Source: GW2011-AR15 sp964512765 (GTDB taxonomy: Archaea; Nanobdellota; Nanobdellia; Woesearchaeales; GW2011-AR15). From it: a stretch of 64,000 nt of DNA. Positions 48,998 to 57,720 of the stretch are shown here, in pieces. The translations under genes and the position numbers were made by a program. The notes beneath the pieces were generated by a model. It did not search any database, was not told the DNA's origin, and saw nothing but the letters and a program-made list of their open reading frames with translations. The DNA is taken from assembly GCA_964512765.1 (NCBI GenBank), contig CAZEKF010000007.1:18926-82925 (forward strand), written 5' to 3'. Each line of letters starts with the position of its first letter. Position 1 is the stretch's first letter.

Positions 48998-49777
48998 CTA
49001 AACTAATTGATTTTTGTATTCGTCACTTAATTTTCTAGTAGCTTCTCTGTAACTTAACCCTGAAAGATTATCCTTGTTTTTATTAATATAATTTACAACA
49101 TCTTTTGGATGAACCTTACTCATGTCACGTAAGATCCAACCTATGGCTTTTCTTATAAAGAATTTACCCATGTTTTTTGGCATGATTTCTGTTGTGTATT
49201 CCTCATCCGTGAATTTTGATTCATCTAACATGGTTTCTGATAGTTTGAAAAATAAGTCTCTACCTTTTTCGTACTTTTCTGTATCATATTCTTTTCCTCT
49301 TAACAATAACAATTGTGATAATAGAGAAGAACGTCGCATCCAGAAATTTTTGTCAGTGCTCCATTTTTCTAAATATGGTTTGACTGCGTCCCAATCTTTG
49401 TCAATAATAGCACCCATTAGATGCGCACAGATCTCGTCTATCTGATCCCAGTTAGTAGAGGTTCTTAACAGTTTTTCAATATTATCTATATCTGTCTTGT
49501 CAAGTTTCTTACTATGATAATTTAACAAATGGTATGCTGTTTTTCTTAATTCATTATATTCCAAGTCCCACAACTTAAAAGCTAACTCCCACATTTCTGG
49601 TTTTGTTATTTCCAATGTTTTAAAATACTTTTTTGCTATCTTTCTTGAATCATATATTGACACGCCGTAAAACTTGAATGGACTCTTTAAATATCTTTTT
49701 TCATTAACAGCACGTTCTTCATTAGCAAGTTTTTTGTATTCGTTTTCAAAATGTTCAATTACTTTTTCATAGTTCAT
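48998..49777 (-). CDS. AlkD-like DNA alkylation repair protein
   Basis: The 259-residue protein of HEAT-like repeats carries the family motifs YDSRKIAKKYFK, NWDQIDEICAHLMGAII, KNFWMRRSSLLSQLLLLRG and FFIRKAIGWILRDMSKVHPK. AlkD glycosylases remove bulky N3/N7-alkyl purines without flipping the base; the catalytic Asp position (STNWDQID) is present. It overlaps the DUF6390-like gene by 4 nt and is at the end of the hydrogenase-linked minus-strand string. Confidence 0.9.
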   Translation of the reverse strand: MNYEKVIEHFENEYKKLANEERAVNEKRYLKSPFKFYGVSIYDSRKIAKKYFKTLEITKPEMWELAFKLWDLEYNELRKTAYHLLNYHSKKLDKTDIDNIEKLLRTSTNWDQIDEICAHLMGAIIDKDWDAVKPYLEKWSTDKNFWMRRSSLLSQLLLLRGKEYDTEKYEKGRDLFFKLSETMLDESKFTDEEYTTEIMPKNMGKFFIRKAIGWILRDMSKVHPKDVVNYINKNKDNLSGLSYREATRKLSDEYKNQLV

Positions 49778-50487
49778 TTTTTGTTCAACTCATTAATATT
49801 ATAATTTGTATATTTAATTAAATTATTATGTTGTTCAGTATTTAGTTTGTCAACAACAAAGTTCCAATGAATAGAAACAATATCTCCTTTACTTAAACTA
49901 ACAAAATCAGGCAAATAATCTAGTTCTTCTTCAGTTTCTTCTGACAGAATTAGTTTGTTTTCATCATATACATATGGTTTTTGTTTTACTGTCACTTTGT
50001 TATTCGTTACTTCAACTATTTCACCAAGTCTTATTAAGCAATTATTAATATTTTTAATATTAAACTTAACGCTTCCTGTTACTTTTCCAACACCAACGTA
50101 AATAACATTAAAGGAATGGTGCGGTGTCATGTTTGGAATGTTCGTACAGAGTTTTTCTGCATAAGATTTCGGCAAACCTCGTTCTGATAATGCTTTTATT
50201 ATTTCCTTAAGGTCTTCTTGGTTAAACTCATCTAACAAATCATTCCCTAGCCAATACGCTTCAACAACTTTGTGATCAAATTCGTTTAAATTGTGTTTTT
50301 TTGCAATTAAATGTAAATATGGTTGTAATCCTTCAAACCGTTTAATGTATGATTTAATCTCTTCTCCTAGTTGTTTGCTAGGATTTTTGATATAATCTAA
50401 GAATCTTAAGTAAGAATCATGAGGACCACAGTATCTTAACTTGTTTGTTATAAAAGAATATTTTGCTACTAACTCGATTGGGTCCAT
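49774..50487 (-). CDS. DUF6390-like protein linked to the hydrogenase locus
   Basis: A 237-residue soluble protein. The N-terminal LVAKYSFITNKLRYCGPHDS and FEGLQPYLHLIAKKHNLNEF, then VVEAYWLGNDLLDEF and PHHSFNVIYVGVGKVTGSVK resemble the DUF6390 family, which I recall near [NiFe] hydrogenase genes in other genomes. The Cys-Gly-Pro and several His are conserved-looking. A role in hydrogenase assembly is inference from context. Spacing is 2 nt to the EamA gene upstream and a 4-nt overlap with the AlkD-like gene. Confidence 0.6.
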   Translation of the reverse strand: MDPIELVAKYSFITNKLRYCGPHDSYLRFLDYIKNPSKQLGEEIKSYIKRFEGLQPYLHLIAKKHNLNEFDHKVVEAYWLGNDLLDEFNQEDLKEIIKALSERGLPKSYAEKLCTNIPNMTPHHSFNVIYVGVGKVTGSVKFNIKNINNCLIRLGEIVEVTNNKVTVKQKPYVYDENKLILSEETEEELDYLPDFVSLSKGDIVSIHWNFVVDKLNTEQHNNLIKYTNYNINELNKK

Positions 50488-50489
50488 TC

Positions 50490-51386
50490 TTATGTAATAA
50501 ACTTAGTTGGTTCAGGTAATGCTAAATTATTAACTGAGTATAAAAAAGTGATCACACCTGTAACCAGTAAAACAATCCCAAACACTTGTGACAATGATAA
50601 CAAAGCTCCTGCATAAATTACACTAAGCAATGTTGTCACAGGACTTCCTAGTAACAATATTGAAGTTGCCAATGTTGCTGGAATGTGTTTTAATCCTGAG
50701 TACCAGGTTAACACGTACAAAGTTAATAATATAGATGGGACAATTGACCATAACATTTGCTGTTTCGTTAGAATGAATAAATCACTAATGTCTCCTGTTA
50801 CTATAAGTACGATTAGAATGAACATACTACCAAAAAACATTCTTGAAAAGGCAACAATCTTACTTGGCACGTTCTTCAAAGTATGTTTAGACAAAGTATT
50901 TTCCACAGCCCATAACAATGTTGCTCCTAATATCATTAAATCTCCAATGTTAAAAGGTTCCCAGGTTAATTTTAATAACAAGAAATTACCTAATATTAAT
51001 GCTCCTGACGCAGCAAATATTTTCCAGTTAAACCTTTCTTTTAAGAAAACATATGCTAATACTGCAACGTAAATAAACAATGTTTTATGGATAAAAGATG
51101 CTTTTGCACTCGACGTTACTTGCAACCCATTAAAAAACAGTAAAAACGGTATAGAACCACCAACAAAACCTATTGCTACTAATTTAAACCAATCTTTTCT
51201 TTTAAGTTTCTTGAAATAATCATATTCTTTGAATAATAATATTGCTCCGAACAATAAAACAAAAACAACACTGTTTTTTAAAAATGTGAATATGTACGGG
51301 TTTGTGAATTTAACACCGAACTTGTTAATAAATATTGAAAATCCTGAAATGATAGCTGTTAAAAATATTAAATATAATTTCTTCAT
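50490..51386 (-). CDS. EamA/DMT-superfamily transporter
   Basis: A 298-residue, ten-helix EamA transporter: FIFKNSVVFVLLFGAILLF-like first half with IPFLLFFNGLQVTSSAKASF and a second half with LMILGATLLWAVENTLSKHT and LSQVFGIVLLVTGVITFLYS. The substrate is unknown. It lies inside the hydrogenase string, overlapping the maturation-protease gene by 4 nt, so it may be cotranscribed with it. Nickel is not a typical EamA substrate. Confidence 0.88.
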   Translation of the reverse strand: MKKLYLIFLTAIISGFSIFINKFGVKFTNPYIFTFLKNSVVFVLLFGAILLFKEYDYFKKLKRKDWFKLVAIGFVGGSIPFLLFFNGLQVTSSAKASFIHKTLFIYVAVLAYVFLKERFNWKIFAASGALILGNFLLLKLTWEPFNIGDLMILGATLLWAVENTLSKHTLKNVPSKIVAFSRMFFGSMFILIVLIVTGDISDLFILTKQQMLWSIVPSILLTLYVLTWYSGLKHIPATLATSILLLGSPVTTLLSVIYAGALLSLSQVFGIVLLVTGVITFLYSVNNLALPEPTKFIT

Positions 51387-51775
51387 TTATCATCACCTAA
51401 TAATTTCTTAATTAAACCATGAACGTCTTTTTCTAAATCCTCGTAAGGTTCTTGCGGCAAACAAATAATGTTAACTTTGTTCAACTCTCCTAGTTTATCA
51501 TTTAGTTTCAAAAAAAAACCAAAGTCAATGTCATGGCTTGTTATTGTTCTGATGTTTTCAAACACTGCAATGTCATTAATCAACCTTGCTTTACTCAAAC
51601 CTTCACAAACATCCATGAAATAATATTTATCTTTAACATTAATCATGTCATCAAACGTATCTATTTTCTTAAATTTAACTTTGTTCTTATACTTATCCTT
51701 TAATTTCTCAGCAATTTTAATAGCTAATGAATCCTGTTTAACAAATTCATTGCCTAAATAATGGATTGTTATCAT
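51383..51775 (-). CDS. [NiFe] hydrogenase maturation protease-like protein
   Basis: A 130-residue protein. ITIHYLGNEFVKQDSLAIKI corresponds to the GNxxxxDD-like start of HycI/HyaD endopeptidases, although the usual Glu of the nickel site is less clear; YYFMDVCEGL carries the second acidic site and RTITSHDIDFGFFLKL the His site (TxHxxxL-like). HycI-type proteases clip the C-terminal peptide of the large subunit after nickel insertion. The large subunit at 52077-53357 has a removable tail. Placement two genes downstream supports the call. Confidence 0.7.
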   Translation of the reverse strand: MITIHYLGNEFVKQDSLAIKIAEKLKDKYKNKVKFKKIDTFDDMINVKDKYYFMDVCEGLSKARLINDIAVFENIRTITSHDIDFGFFLKLNDKLGELNKVNIICLPQEPYEDLEKDVHGLIKKLLGDDK

Positions 51776-52095
51776 TGCCTATCCTCAATTTTTTTATCAT
51801 ATCGCTTTATTGTTTTATCAAAAACTTTTTCTAAATCTAGTTTGTATCTGTTTGCAATAACTATTGTTGAAAATAAAACATCTCCGATTTCCTCTTCCAT
51901 GTCAGAATGATTTGCATCTCCTTTATTTCCAGAACCTGCTTGCCTTTCGCCATGTTGTACAGTCAATGCTTCGCCAAGCTCTCCCACTTCTTCAACTAAA
52001 TGACAATATTCCGCATAAGAAGACCATTTAAATCCTTTCTGATCTGTCCATTTTTTAATTTGTTTTTGCAATTCTTTTAGTTCCATTTTTTCCAA
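51772..52095 (-). CDS. MazG-like nucleotide pyrophosphohydrolase
   Basis: A 107-residue helical protein: YCHLVEEVGELGEAL (ExxE) and MEEEIGDVLFSTIVIANRYK (ExxxD), the magnesium-binding motif of MazG/dUTPase-like NTP pyrophosphatases. The insert GERQAGSGNKGDANHS is typical of MazG-related short forms. It would hydrolyse non-canonical NTPs. It overlaps the hydrogenase large-subunit gene by 19 nt and the protease gene by 4 nt. An ATG at 52086 is an alternative start. Confidence 0.88.
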   Translation of the reverse strand: MEKMELKELQKQIKKWTDQKGFKWSSYAEYCHLVEEVGELGEALTVQHGERQAGSGNKGDANHSDMEEEIGDVLFSTIVIANRYKLDLEKVFDKTIKRYDKKIEDRQ

Positions 52096-53357
52096 TTCAC
52101 CTTAAGAAAATGCGTACTGCATGAAAAACAAGGATCGTACGCTCTTATTAATTTTTCAATTTCCAGATTAATTTTTTCTTCTTTTTTCAAATGTAACACT
52201 GTTGGAATAAATTCTCTGATATTGTCTTCCATGTTTTTCAAATTTAACGCTGTAGGTGTAATAATGTTAGCATGTTCAATAACTCCTTCTTTATTTAAAG
52301 TATAGTCATGGAACAACGTTCCCCGAGGTACTTCAACTGCGCCAACACCTCTACTGGCTTTTAACTTTGGCTCAGGAAGTTTTTCAGATTTTGGGTTTAG
52401 ATTTGTACAGATTTTAATTACTTGATCTAAAGCATCCACTAGTTCAATTGCTTGTCCAACATTATTATAAAACGGGTTATGTATTGGAAATTTCAAGTCC
52501 TTTGCAACTTTCTTTGCATCTTTACTAAGTTTATCAAACGCATTGTTCATCCTACTTAGTGCACCTGTCATGAAAGATTTGTCATTTTTACTTACAAAGT
52601 TAGCAGTTGAGTAAGGATTATGATATTCTTTAAAATAATCTAGGTATTTGTCTTTATTAAACTTAGAGTTCTGTGATACTAAAGGACCGTCTAACATTGG
52701 ATAATCTTTTTTCTCGTACAATGAAAAATATTCGCAATCATTAACAAGTTCTCTTTGTTTTAAGGATAAGAATAATTTAGCTGTTTCAACTGAATCTTTT
52801 TTTAATTCTTTAACTCTATCAGCTAATGCTAAGAGTTGGTCTTTTGTTGGTAATTTAAGAAAACCTCCGTACGTTGCTGTTACTTGATGCATATCCCTAC
52901 CACCTATGGTCCGTACAATATCATTCCCGATTTTCATTAATTTCAATGCTCTTTTAATCTCAGTTTTATACTTAGACGTCATTGCCAATGCAGATTCATA
53001 ACCCAAATAATCAGGTAAAGCTAAGAAGTACAGATGAGCAGCATGACTTCTTATCCTTTCACCAAAAGTTAACAATTTTTTAAGAACTTTTGTTTGGTTG
53101 CTTGTTTTTATTCCTAATGCATCTTCCATTGCCATGATTGCTGCAACATTATGACCGCAACTACAAATACCACAGATTCTTGACGTTATTTCATGCGCTT
53201 CATACCATTGTTTTCCCTTTAAAATACCTTCAAAATATCTAGATCCTTCAACACTTGCCAGTTCGCATTTTTTAATTTTATTATCTTTAATCTCGACATA
53301 TAATTTAGCATGTCCTTCAATTTTTGTTATGTGGTTTAAGTTAATTGTGTGTGTCAT
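52077..53357 (-). CDS. hydA: [NiFe] hydrogenase large (alpha) subunit, group 3b
   Basis: The 426-residue catalytic subunit has the N-terminal nickel-site motif TSRICGICSCGHNVAA (RxCGxCxxxH) and the C-terminal DPCFSCSTHFLKVNWKKWN (DPCxxCxxH). The ten residues after the His are the peptide normally removed by the maturation protease. Gene order HydB-G-D-A identifies a group 3b bidirectional NADP-linked hydrogenase (sulfhydrogenase type), cytoplasmic. The MazG-like gene overlaps its 3' end. Confidence 0.96.
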   Translation of the reverse strand: MTHTINLNHITKIEGHAKLYVEIKDNKIKKCELASVEGSRYFEGILKGKQWYEAHEITSRICGICSCGHNVAAIMAMEDALGIKTSNQTKVLKKLLTFGERIRSHAAHLYFLALPDYLGYESALAMTSKYKTEIKRALKLMKIGNDIVRTIGGRDMHQVTATYGGFLKLPTKDQLLALADRVKELKKDSVETAKLFLSLKQRELVNDCEYFSLYEKKDYPMLDGPLVSQNSKFNKDKYLDYFKEYHNPYSTANFVSKNDKSFMTGALSRMNNAFDKLSKDAKKVAKDLKFPIHNPFYNNVGQAIELVDALDQVIKICTNLNPKSEKLPEPKLKASRGVGAVEVPRGTLFHDYTLNKEGVIEHANIITPTALNLKNMEDNIREFIPTVLHLKKEEKINLEIEKLIRAYDPCFSCSTHFLKVNWKKWN

Positions 53358-53375
53358 TTTTAGTTATGTTGGTCA

Positions 53376-54170
53376 TTAACAATATGTACAAGAAGGTGTT
53401 TCTTCTTTGTACTTTTTTTCATATTTATCTTCATGTTCTAGTAATTTTAGCCCTGAAAACATGTTCATTCTAGTTTTAATAAATTCATATGAGTAACCTT
53501 TTTCTTTTAACAGGTTAATCCAAACTTCGTAATTAGCATCTTCTGTTGGACCTCGACAACCCCAACATTCAAAACCACCGTTAATACAAACAGCTTTGCA
53601 ACCGCCAGCTGTTATTGGTCCTTGACAAGGTTTACCTTGGATTAACAAACAATCATTATTATTTCTACGACATTCAACGCAAACAGGATTGTTATACGGT
53701 CGTGGTGTCTTACCATTCAAGATATCTTTAACAAAAGTTAAGATTTCAGTTTTATCAGGCGGACATCCAGGTATAACAAAATCAACTTCAACATGCGCGT
53801 CAATTGGCAAAGGCTTCTGGTCCTGGATATTTTTTGTTTTTTTAAACAGTAGATGTTCATAATTTTCTTTTAATGTCCAATGCCTGTAAGCCGGTATACA
53901 TCCAGTGTGAGCGCACGCGCCCAGTGCAACTAATATTTTTGTTTTAGACCTTATTTTTTTCAAAACTTCTAAATCTTCGTTAGAAGCAACCAACCCTTCA
54001 CAAAACACTAAATCAAATGATTCGTCTTTATTATGTTCTTTGATAAAAGGAAATGCTCGTAGATCTATTAAAGAGACTAAGTCAAGGATTTCATCTTCGT
54101 TAAATATAATACTCAACTGGCACCCTGCACAGCCTGTTAATCCGTACACTCCTACTTTCGGTTTACTCAT
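53376..54170 (-). CDS. hydD: [NiFe] hydrogenase small (delta) subunit, group 3b
   Basis: A 264-residue subunit. GLTGCAGCQLSIIF gives the proximal cluster Cys pair, LVALGACAHTGCIPAY the third, and VIPGCPPDKTEIL the fourth. Further Cys (CVECRRNNNDCLLIQGKPCQ, AGGCKAVCINGGFECWGCRG) bind additional Fe-S clusters, usual for HydD/HyhS. It passes electrons from HydG/HydB to HydA. AAGGTGATT precedes the ATG and the preceding 103-nt gap holds repeat copy C. Confidence 0.95.
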   Translation of the reverse strand: MSKPKVGVYGLTGCAGCQLSIIFNEDEILDLVSLIDLRAFPFIKEHNKDESFDLVFCEGLVASNEDLEVLKKIRSKTKILVALGACAHTGCIPAYRHWTLKENYEHLLFKKTKNIQDQKPLPIDAHVEVDFVIPGCPPDKTEILTFVKDILNGKTPRPYNNPVCVECRRNNNDCLLIQGKPCQGPITAGGCKAVCINGGFECWGCRGPTEDANYEVWINLLKEKGYSYEFIKTRMNMFSGLKLLEHEDKYEKKYKEETPSCTYC

Positions 54171-54197
54171 TTGTTTAAATCACCTTGTGATTCGAAC

Positions 54198-54251
54198 CCC
54201 TGAAAAAACTCTGTTTTTCTGGGCACCAAAAATCCAATGGATTTTTGAGTG
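54198..54251 (-). repeat. palindromic element copy C in the hydG-hydD gap
   Basis: Arms CCCTGAAAAA (54198-54207) and TTTTTCTGGG (54214-54223), one mismatch, then CACCAAAAATCC (54224-54235) and GGATTTTTGAGTG (54239-54251) with one bulge form two adjacent hairpins. A weaker third (GAAAAAATT/AATTTTCTC) follows at about 54255-54275. On the minus strand the order and the GGTGCCCAGAAAAAC...GTTTTTTCAGGG wording match copies A2 and B. Confidence 0.65.
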
Positions 54252-54273
54252 TTTGAAAAAATTGTTAATTTTC

Positions 54274-55071
54274 TCATTTCTTAGCCTCGACTATTTTATC
54301 ATACCTAAACACTGGACCGTCTAAACATGTTAATGCACCTTTATCCATACAATGACAGCACAGGCCAAACGCACAGTACATTAACTTTTCTTCACTAACA
54401 TAAATCTGGTTATTAGTAAAACCTTTATTTCGTAATATTTCAATGGTTTTTTCCATCATAATTGGCGGACCACACATGAAAACGATTTTATTTTTGCTTG
54501 TAATATCCTGTTTTTCAATGACTTTTGTAACAAACCCTACATTACCAGCATAACATGACTTTGTTGGGATGGTATCAACACTAATGTTTAAATTAAAATT
54601 CCTGTCCCAGTCTTTATGTTTATGTTCAAACAAGATATCACCCGGGCTTCTGTAACCAAGGAATAAAATAACTTCACCGTAATCTTTTCTTTTAGTTTCA
54701 ACGTATTCAATAACACCTTTCAATGGTGCTACACCGCAACCACCGCCTATGAAGATTAAGTCTTTACCTGTTAAATCTAACATTGGATAGCCTTTACCAT
54801 ACGGACCTCTGACAAGAAGTTCATCGCCTTTCTTAAGCTTGAACAATGCGTTTGTTACGTTCCCAACTTTTCTAATATTAATCTCAACGTGATCTTTTGA
54901 ATATGATGATATTGAAATAGGCGCTTCACCAATACCTGGTATTGAAACTTGTATGAATTGGCCAGGATCGTGTTTTATTTTCCAGCCTAATGTTAAGCCG
55001 AATGTATCCGCGGATTCTACTTTTTTCTTAAGTATTTTTACAGGTTTAGGCAAATAATCATTTTTTGGCAT
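54274..55071 (-). CDS. hydG: hydrogenase gamma subunit, FAD/NAD(P)-binding
   Basis: A 265-residue flavoprotein of the ferredoxin-NADP reductase type. The FAD region is DPGQFIQVSIPGIGEAPISI, the NAD(P) region is LIFIGGGCGVAPLKGVIEYV and VFMCGPPIMMEKTIEI, and the C-terminal [2Fe-2S] site is YCAFGLCCHCMDKGALTC. It exchanges electrons with NAD(P)H. I chose ATG 55071; ATG 55083 would add four residues. It overlaps the hydB 3' end by 14 nt. Confidence 0.94.
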   Translation of the reverse strand: MPKNDYLPKPVKILKKKVESADTFGLTLGWKIKHDPGQFIQVSIPGIGEAPISISSYSKDHVEINIRKVGNVTNALFKLKKGDELLVRGPYGKGYPMLDLTGKDLIFIGGGCGVAPLKGVIEYVETKRKDYGEVILFLGYRSPGDILFEHKHKDWDRNFNLNISVDTIPTKSCYAGNVGFVTKVIEKQDITSKNKIVFMCGPPIMMEKTIEILRNKGFTNNQIYVSEEKLMYCAFGLCCHCMDKGALTCLDGPVFRYDKIVEAKK

Positions 55072-56026
55072 TTGACATCTCATTTATTATTTCTATAAAA
55101 TCTATTTCAGTTGGACAATGTGTTATACATCTTCCGCAACCAACGCACATTTCAACATTATAACGTTCTTTAAAATATTGCAACTGGTGATATATTCTAT
55201 GCTTGAACCGTTCTTCTCGAGAATCTCTGAATATGTGATCTCCTGCGACTCTTGTAAATGATTTTAACTGGCATGATGACCATTCTCTTACCCTATTTCC
55301 TTGTTTAAGATCTGTCAGTTTAGTTTCATCTTTAATCTCGTGACAATAGCATGTTGGACATAATGTTGTACACGCTGCACAGCTTAAACATTTACTAACT
55401 CCTTTTTCCCAGCCCTTGTCATTGTAATGGATTTTAATATGTTTATTTTTTAACCTGTTACTCTGTTCAATTGTTTTCATATCCTCTGTTAGTTCAAAAT
55501 CTGTTTTTTTGAAATGTTTGGTAAGCAGTTCTTTACCTTTATCAGATTTAGCGTGTACTAACAAATACCGATCTTTATCAAAAAACATCATGTCATAGTA
55601 ATCTTCGAGATCCATTGAACCGCAGAAACAGTATTTGCTTGGCATTTCATTGCAGTGATAGCCTAACAGTATTGTACCCTTTCTCTGTGTTGTGTAGTAC
55701 GGGTCTTTATGCCGTTCCATGAAAATATAATCTTGATGCGCTACAGCGTTTAAATCACACCTTCTCAAACCAAAGAAAACCCGTGGTTTAGGGTTTTCTA
55801 ATTTAACAGAGATTTTGTTTCCTTTGAAACTGAACAGTTTTTCGCGTTCTCTAAAAAAGAATTCTTTGACTGGAAAGTCTGACTGTGATTCTAAATGAAT
55901 ATCCTTAACATTACTTATTTTTTGAAACCTTACTGCATCTGTCTTAACAGGTGCGTAAAGTTCGTCATCTAGTTTAACTAGAAATTTAGTTAAGTTTTTC
56001 TTTGATATCTTATACAAAAAATCCAA
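55058..56026 (-). CDS. hydB: hydrogenase beta subunit with two [4Fe-4S] sites
   Basis: The 322-residue protein resembles anaerobic sulfite reductase subunit A. Ferredoxin motifs are CLSCAACTTLCPTCYCHE near residue 218 and CVGCGRCITHCPTEIDFI near the end. An upstream FGLRRCDLNAVAHQDYIF segment is typical. It is first in the HydB-G-D-A operon and relays electrons between HydG and HydD. Group 3b enzymes can reduce polysulfide or produce H2 with NADPH; which applies here cannot be told from sequence. Confidence 0.93.
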   Translation of the reverse strand: MDFLYKISKKNLTKFLVKLDDELYAPVKTDAVRFQKISNVKDIHLESQSDFPVKEFFFREREKLFSFKGNKISVKLENPKPRVFFGLRRCDLNAVAHQDYIFMERHKDPYYTTQRKGTILLGYHCNEMPSKYCFCGSMDLEDYYDMMFFDKDRYLLVHAKSDKGKELLTKHFKKTDFELTEDMKTIEQSNRLKNKHIKIHYNDKGWEKGVSKCLSCAACTTLCPTCYCHEIKDETKLTDLKQGNRVREWSSCQLKSFTRVAGDHIFRDSREERFKHRIYHQLQYFKERYNVEMCVGCGRCITHCPTEIDFIEIINEMSNAKK

Positions 56027-56072
56027 TATCCCACCCTTTTAGTTTACAAGAGAATTAGAGTTTAAAAATGTT

Positions 56073-56735
56073 GTGGGTCATGCAATTAATTTTTCTTTTT
56101 TTTTGAAATTTGGAAAAAAACATTTTAAAGGTGTACATCCAAAAAAATTTCTGGATATAATTAGAGAAAAAGAATTGAAAGTGAAAAATTTGCTGCCAAA
56201 ACTTACTAAAATGTATAAAAAGAAAAAATCTGATTATGAAGTTGAGATTCTTGAAGGAACAAAAGGTGTTAAAACATTTTTTGAAAGAACTTTCGCATAT
56301 TTTGAGAAAAAAGAAATACCAGAAGTATATGAAATAGGTAGAAAAATAAATCTTGTAGAAGAACATCCAATGAGATTCTTTTTTGCTAATTTAATTAAAA
56401 GAGCAAGAAAAATTGGTTTTTTTCATAGAAAAGATTATTTAAAACAAAAGATAAAATATTTATGGGACTATTCAACAAAAAATGAAGATAGATTAATGAA
56501 AGAGTATTCAGATTACAAGTATCTTCCTAAAGATTTTGAAACTTATGGTATTGATGTTACAATAATTCATAATCAAGTGTTCATTAAAAGTGTTAAAGAT
56601 AAACCTTTTGTAATTGTAATAAAGAACAGAGAAATATCAAAATTCTTTGTTCAAATATTTAAACAAATTTGGAAAACAAGTGAAAAGCCAAACTATATAA
56701 ACAATAAAAAAAGAAAAAAAATCAGAAAAAGGTGA
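56073..56735 (+). CDS. TrmB-like protein lacking its winged helix
   Basis: A 220-residue protein. FKGVHPKKFLDIIREKELKV, KNLLPKLTKMYKKKKSDYEV and EILEGTKGVKTFFERTFAYF match the linker coiled coil and ligand-domain start of TrmB regulators, and DVTIIHNQVFIKSVKDKPFV plus FFVQIFKQIWK the end. The N-terminal winged helix of about 80 residues is missing, and only 46 nt separate the GTG start from hydB's divergent start, so there is no room for it. It may be a truncated regulator or a ligand-binding relative. It could affect hydrogenase expression only indirectly. Confidence 0.6.
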   Translation: MGHAINFSFFLKFGKKHFKGVHPKKFLDIIREKELKVKNLLPKLTKMYKKKKSDYEVEILEGTKGVKTFFERTFAYFEKKEIPEVYEIGRKINLVEEHPMRFFFANLIKRARKIGFFHRKDYLKQKIKYLWDYSTKNEDRLMKEYSDYKYLPKDFETYGIDVTIIHNQVFIKSVKDKPFVIVIKNREISKFFVQIFKQIWKTSEKPNYINNKKRKKIRKR

Positions 56736-56742
56736 TCTCATT

Positions 56743-57666
56743 ATGACAGATAAGGTTGCGATTATTGGTGCAGGTTTTGTAGGTAGTACAGCTGCGTATG
56801 CGTTATTTATAGACGGTGTTGCTGAAGAAATTGCTCTCGTGGATGTTAACAAAGAAAAAGCTAAAGGTGAAGCTCTTGACCTTGTTCATGGTAACTTATT
56901 TACTCCGTATACAAAGGTTAAGTATGGTAGCTCGTACAAACTATGCAAGGATGCAGATATCATTGTAATCACTGCAGGCGCGCATCAAAAACCAGGAGAT
57001 ACTAGGTTAGATTTAACTAAAACTAATGCAAAGATTTTGAAATCAATCATAACAGGTATCAAAGAATACAATAAAACAGCTATTATTTTATTAGTAGCTA
57101 ACCCATTAGACGTTCTTACATATTTAGCATTAAAGTGGTCAAAGTTTCCTAAAAACAGAGTATTTGGTACAGGAACCACGTTGGACACTGCACGGTTCAG
57201 GCATTTGTTAGGTGACTATTATAACATTAACCCTAGAAGTGTGCATGCTTATATTTTAGGAGAACACGGTGACTCAGAATTCCCTGTATGGAGCTCAGCT
57301 AACATAGCAGGTATCAGGTTAAAAGATTTTGACAAATATAATAAAAAAGAACTTGACAAATTATTCATTAAAACTAAAAACGCTGCGTATGAAATAATTA
57401 ACACTAAAGGTGCAACTTATTACGCAATCGGGTTAGCAGTAAGAGATATAGTAAGATCAATATTAACAGACCAGCATAAAGTATACCCTGTCTCATCTTT
57501 AATAGAAAATTATTACGGTGTAAACAATGTTTGTTTAAGCATACCTTGTGTTTTAGGCAGAAAAGGTATTATTGAAAAAATTAAACTGCATCTGGATGAT
57601 AATGAGAAAAAGATGTTAAAGAACTCTGCTAGTGTTTTGAATAAAACTATCAAACAGGTAACGTAA
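56743..57666 (+). CDS. ldh: L-lactate dehydrogenase (LDH/MDH family)
   Basis: A 307-residue enzyme with NAD-binding VAIIGAGFVGSTAAYALF, the specificity loop TAGAHQKPGDTRLDL, VFGTGTTLDTARFRHLLG and catalytic YILGEHGDSEFPVWSSANI. Gln in GAHQKPG occupies the position that is Gln in lactate and Arg in malate dehydrogenases, which argues for L-lactate. It would reoxidise NADH while reducing pyruvate. It is 7 nt after the TrmB-like gene and near the hydrogenase operon, so both may serve fermentation redox balance. Confidence 0.88.
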   Translation: MTDKVAIIGAGFVGSTAAYALFIDGVAEEIALVDVNKEKAKGEALDLVHGNLFTPYTKVKYGSSYKLCKDADIIVITAGAHQKPGDTRLDLTKTNAKILKSIITGIKEYNKTAIILLVANPLDVLTYLALKWSKFPKNRVFGTGTTLDTARFRHLLGDYYNINPRSVHAYILGEHGDSEFPVWSSANIAGIRLKDFDKYNKKELDKLFIKTKNAAYEIINTKGATYYAIGLAVRDIVRSILTDQHKVYPVSSLIENYYGVNNVCLSIPCVLGRKGIIEKIKLHLDDNEKKMLKNSASVLNKTIKQVT

Positions 57667-57720
57667 TTTCAATTTGGTCTTTAAGCACTTTCAACCATAT
57701 ATATCTTTTTAACAACATAT

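Noticed and set aside
54183..54205. GGGGTTCGAATC on the minus strand resembling a tRNA T-loop
   Set aside because: The flanking bases do not form a T-stem (AGGGG against CACAA) and no acceptor, D or anticodon arm is present. It belongs to repeat copy C.
54274..55083. hydG start at ATG 55083
   Set aside because: A second ATG at 55071 reduces the overlap with hydB and has GAGATG just upstream; both remain possible.
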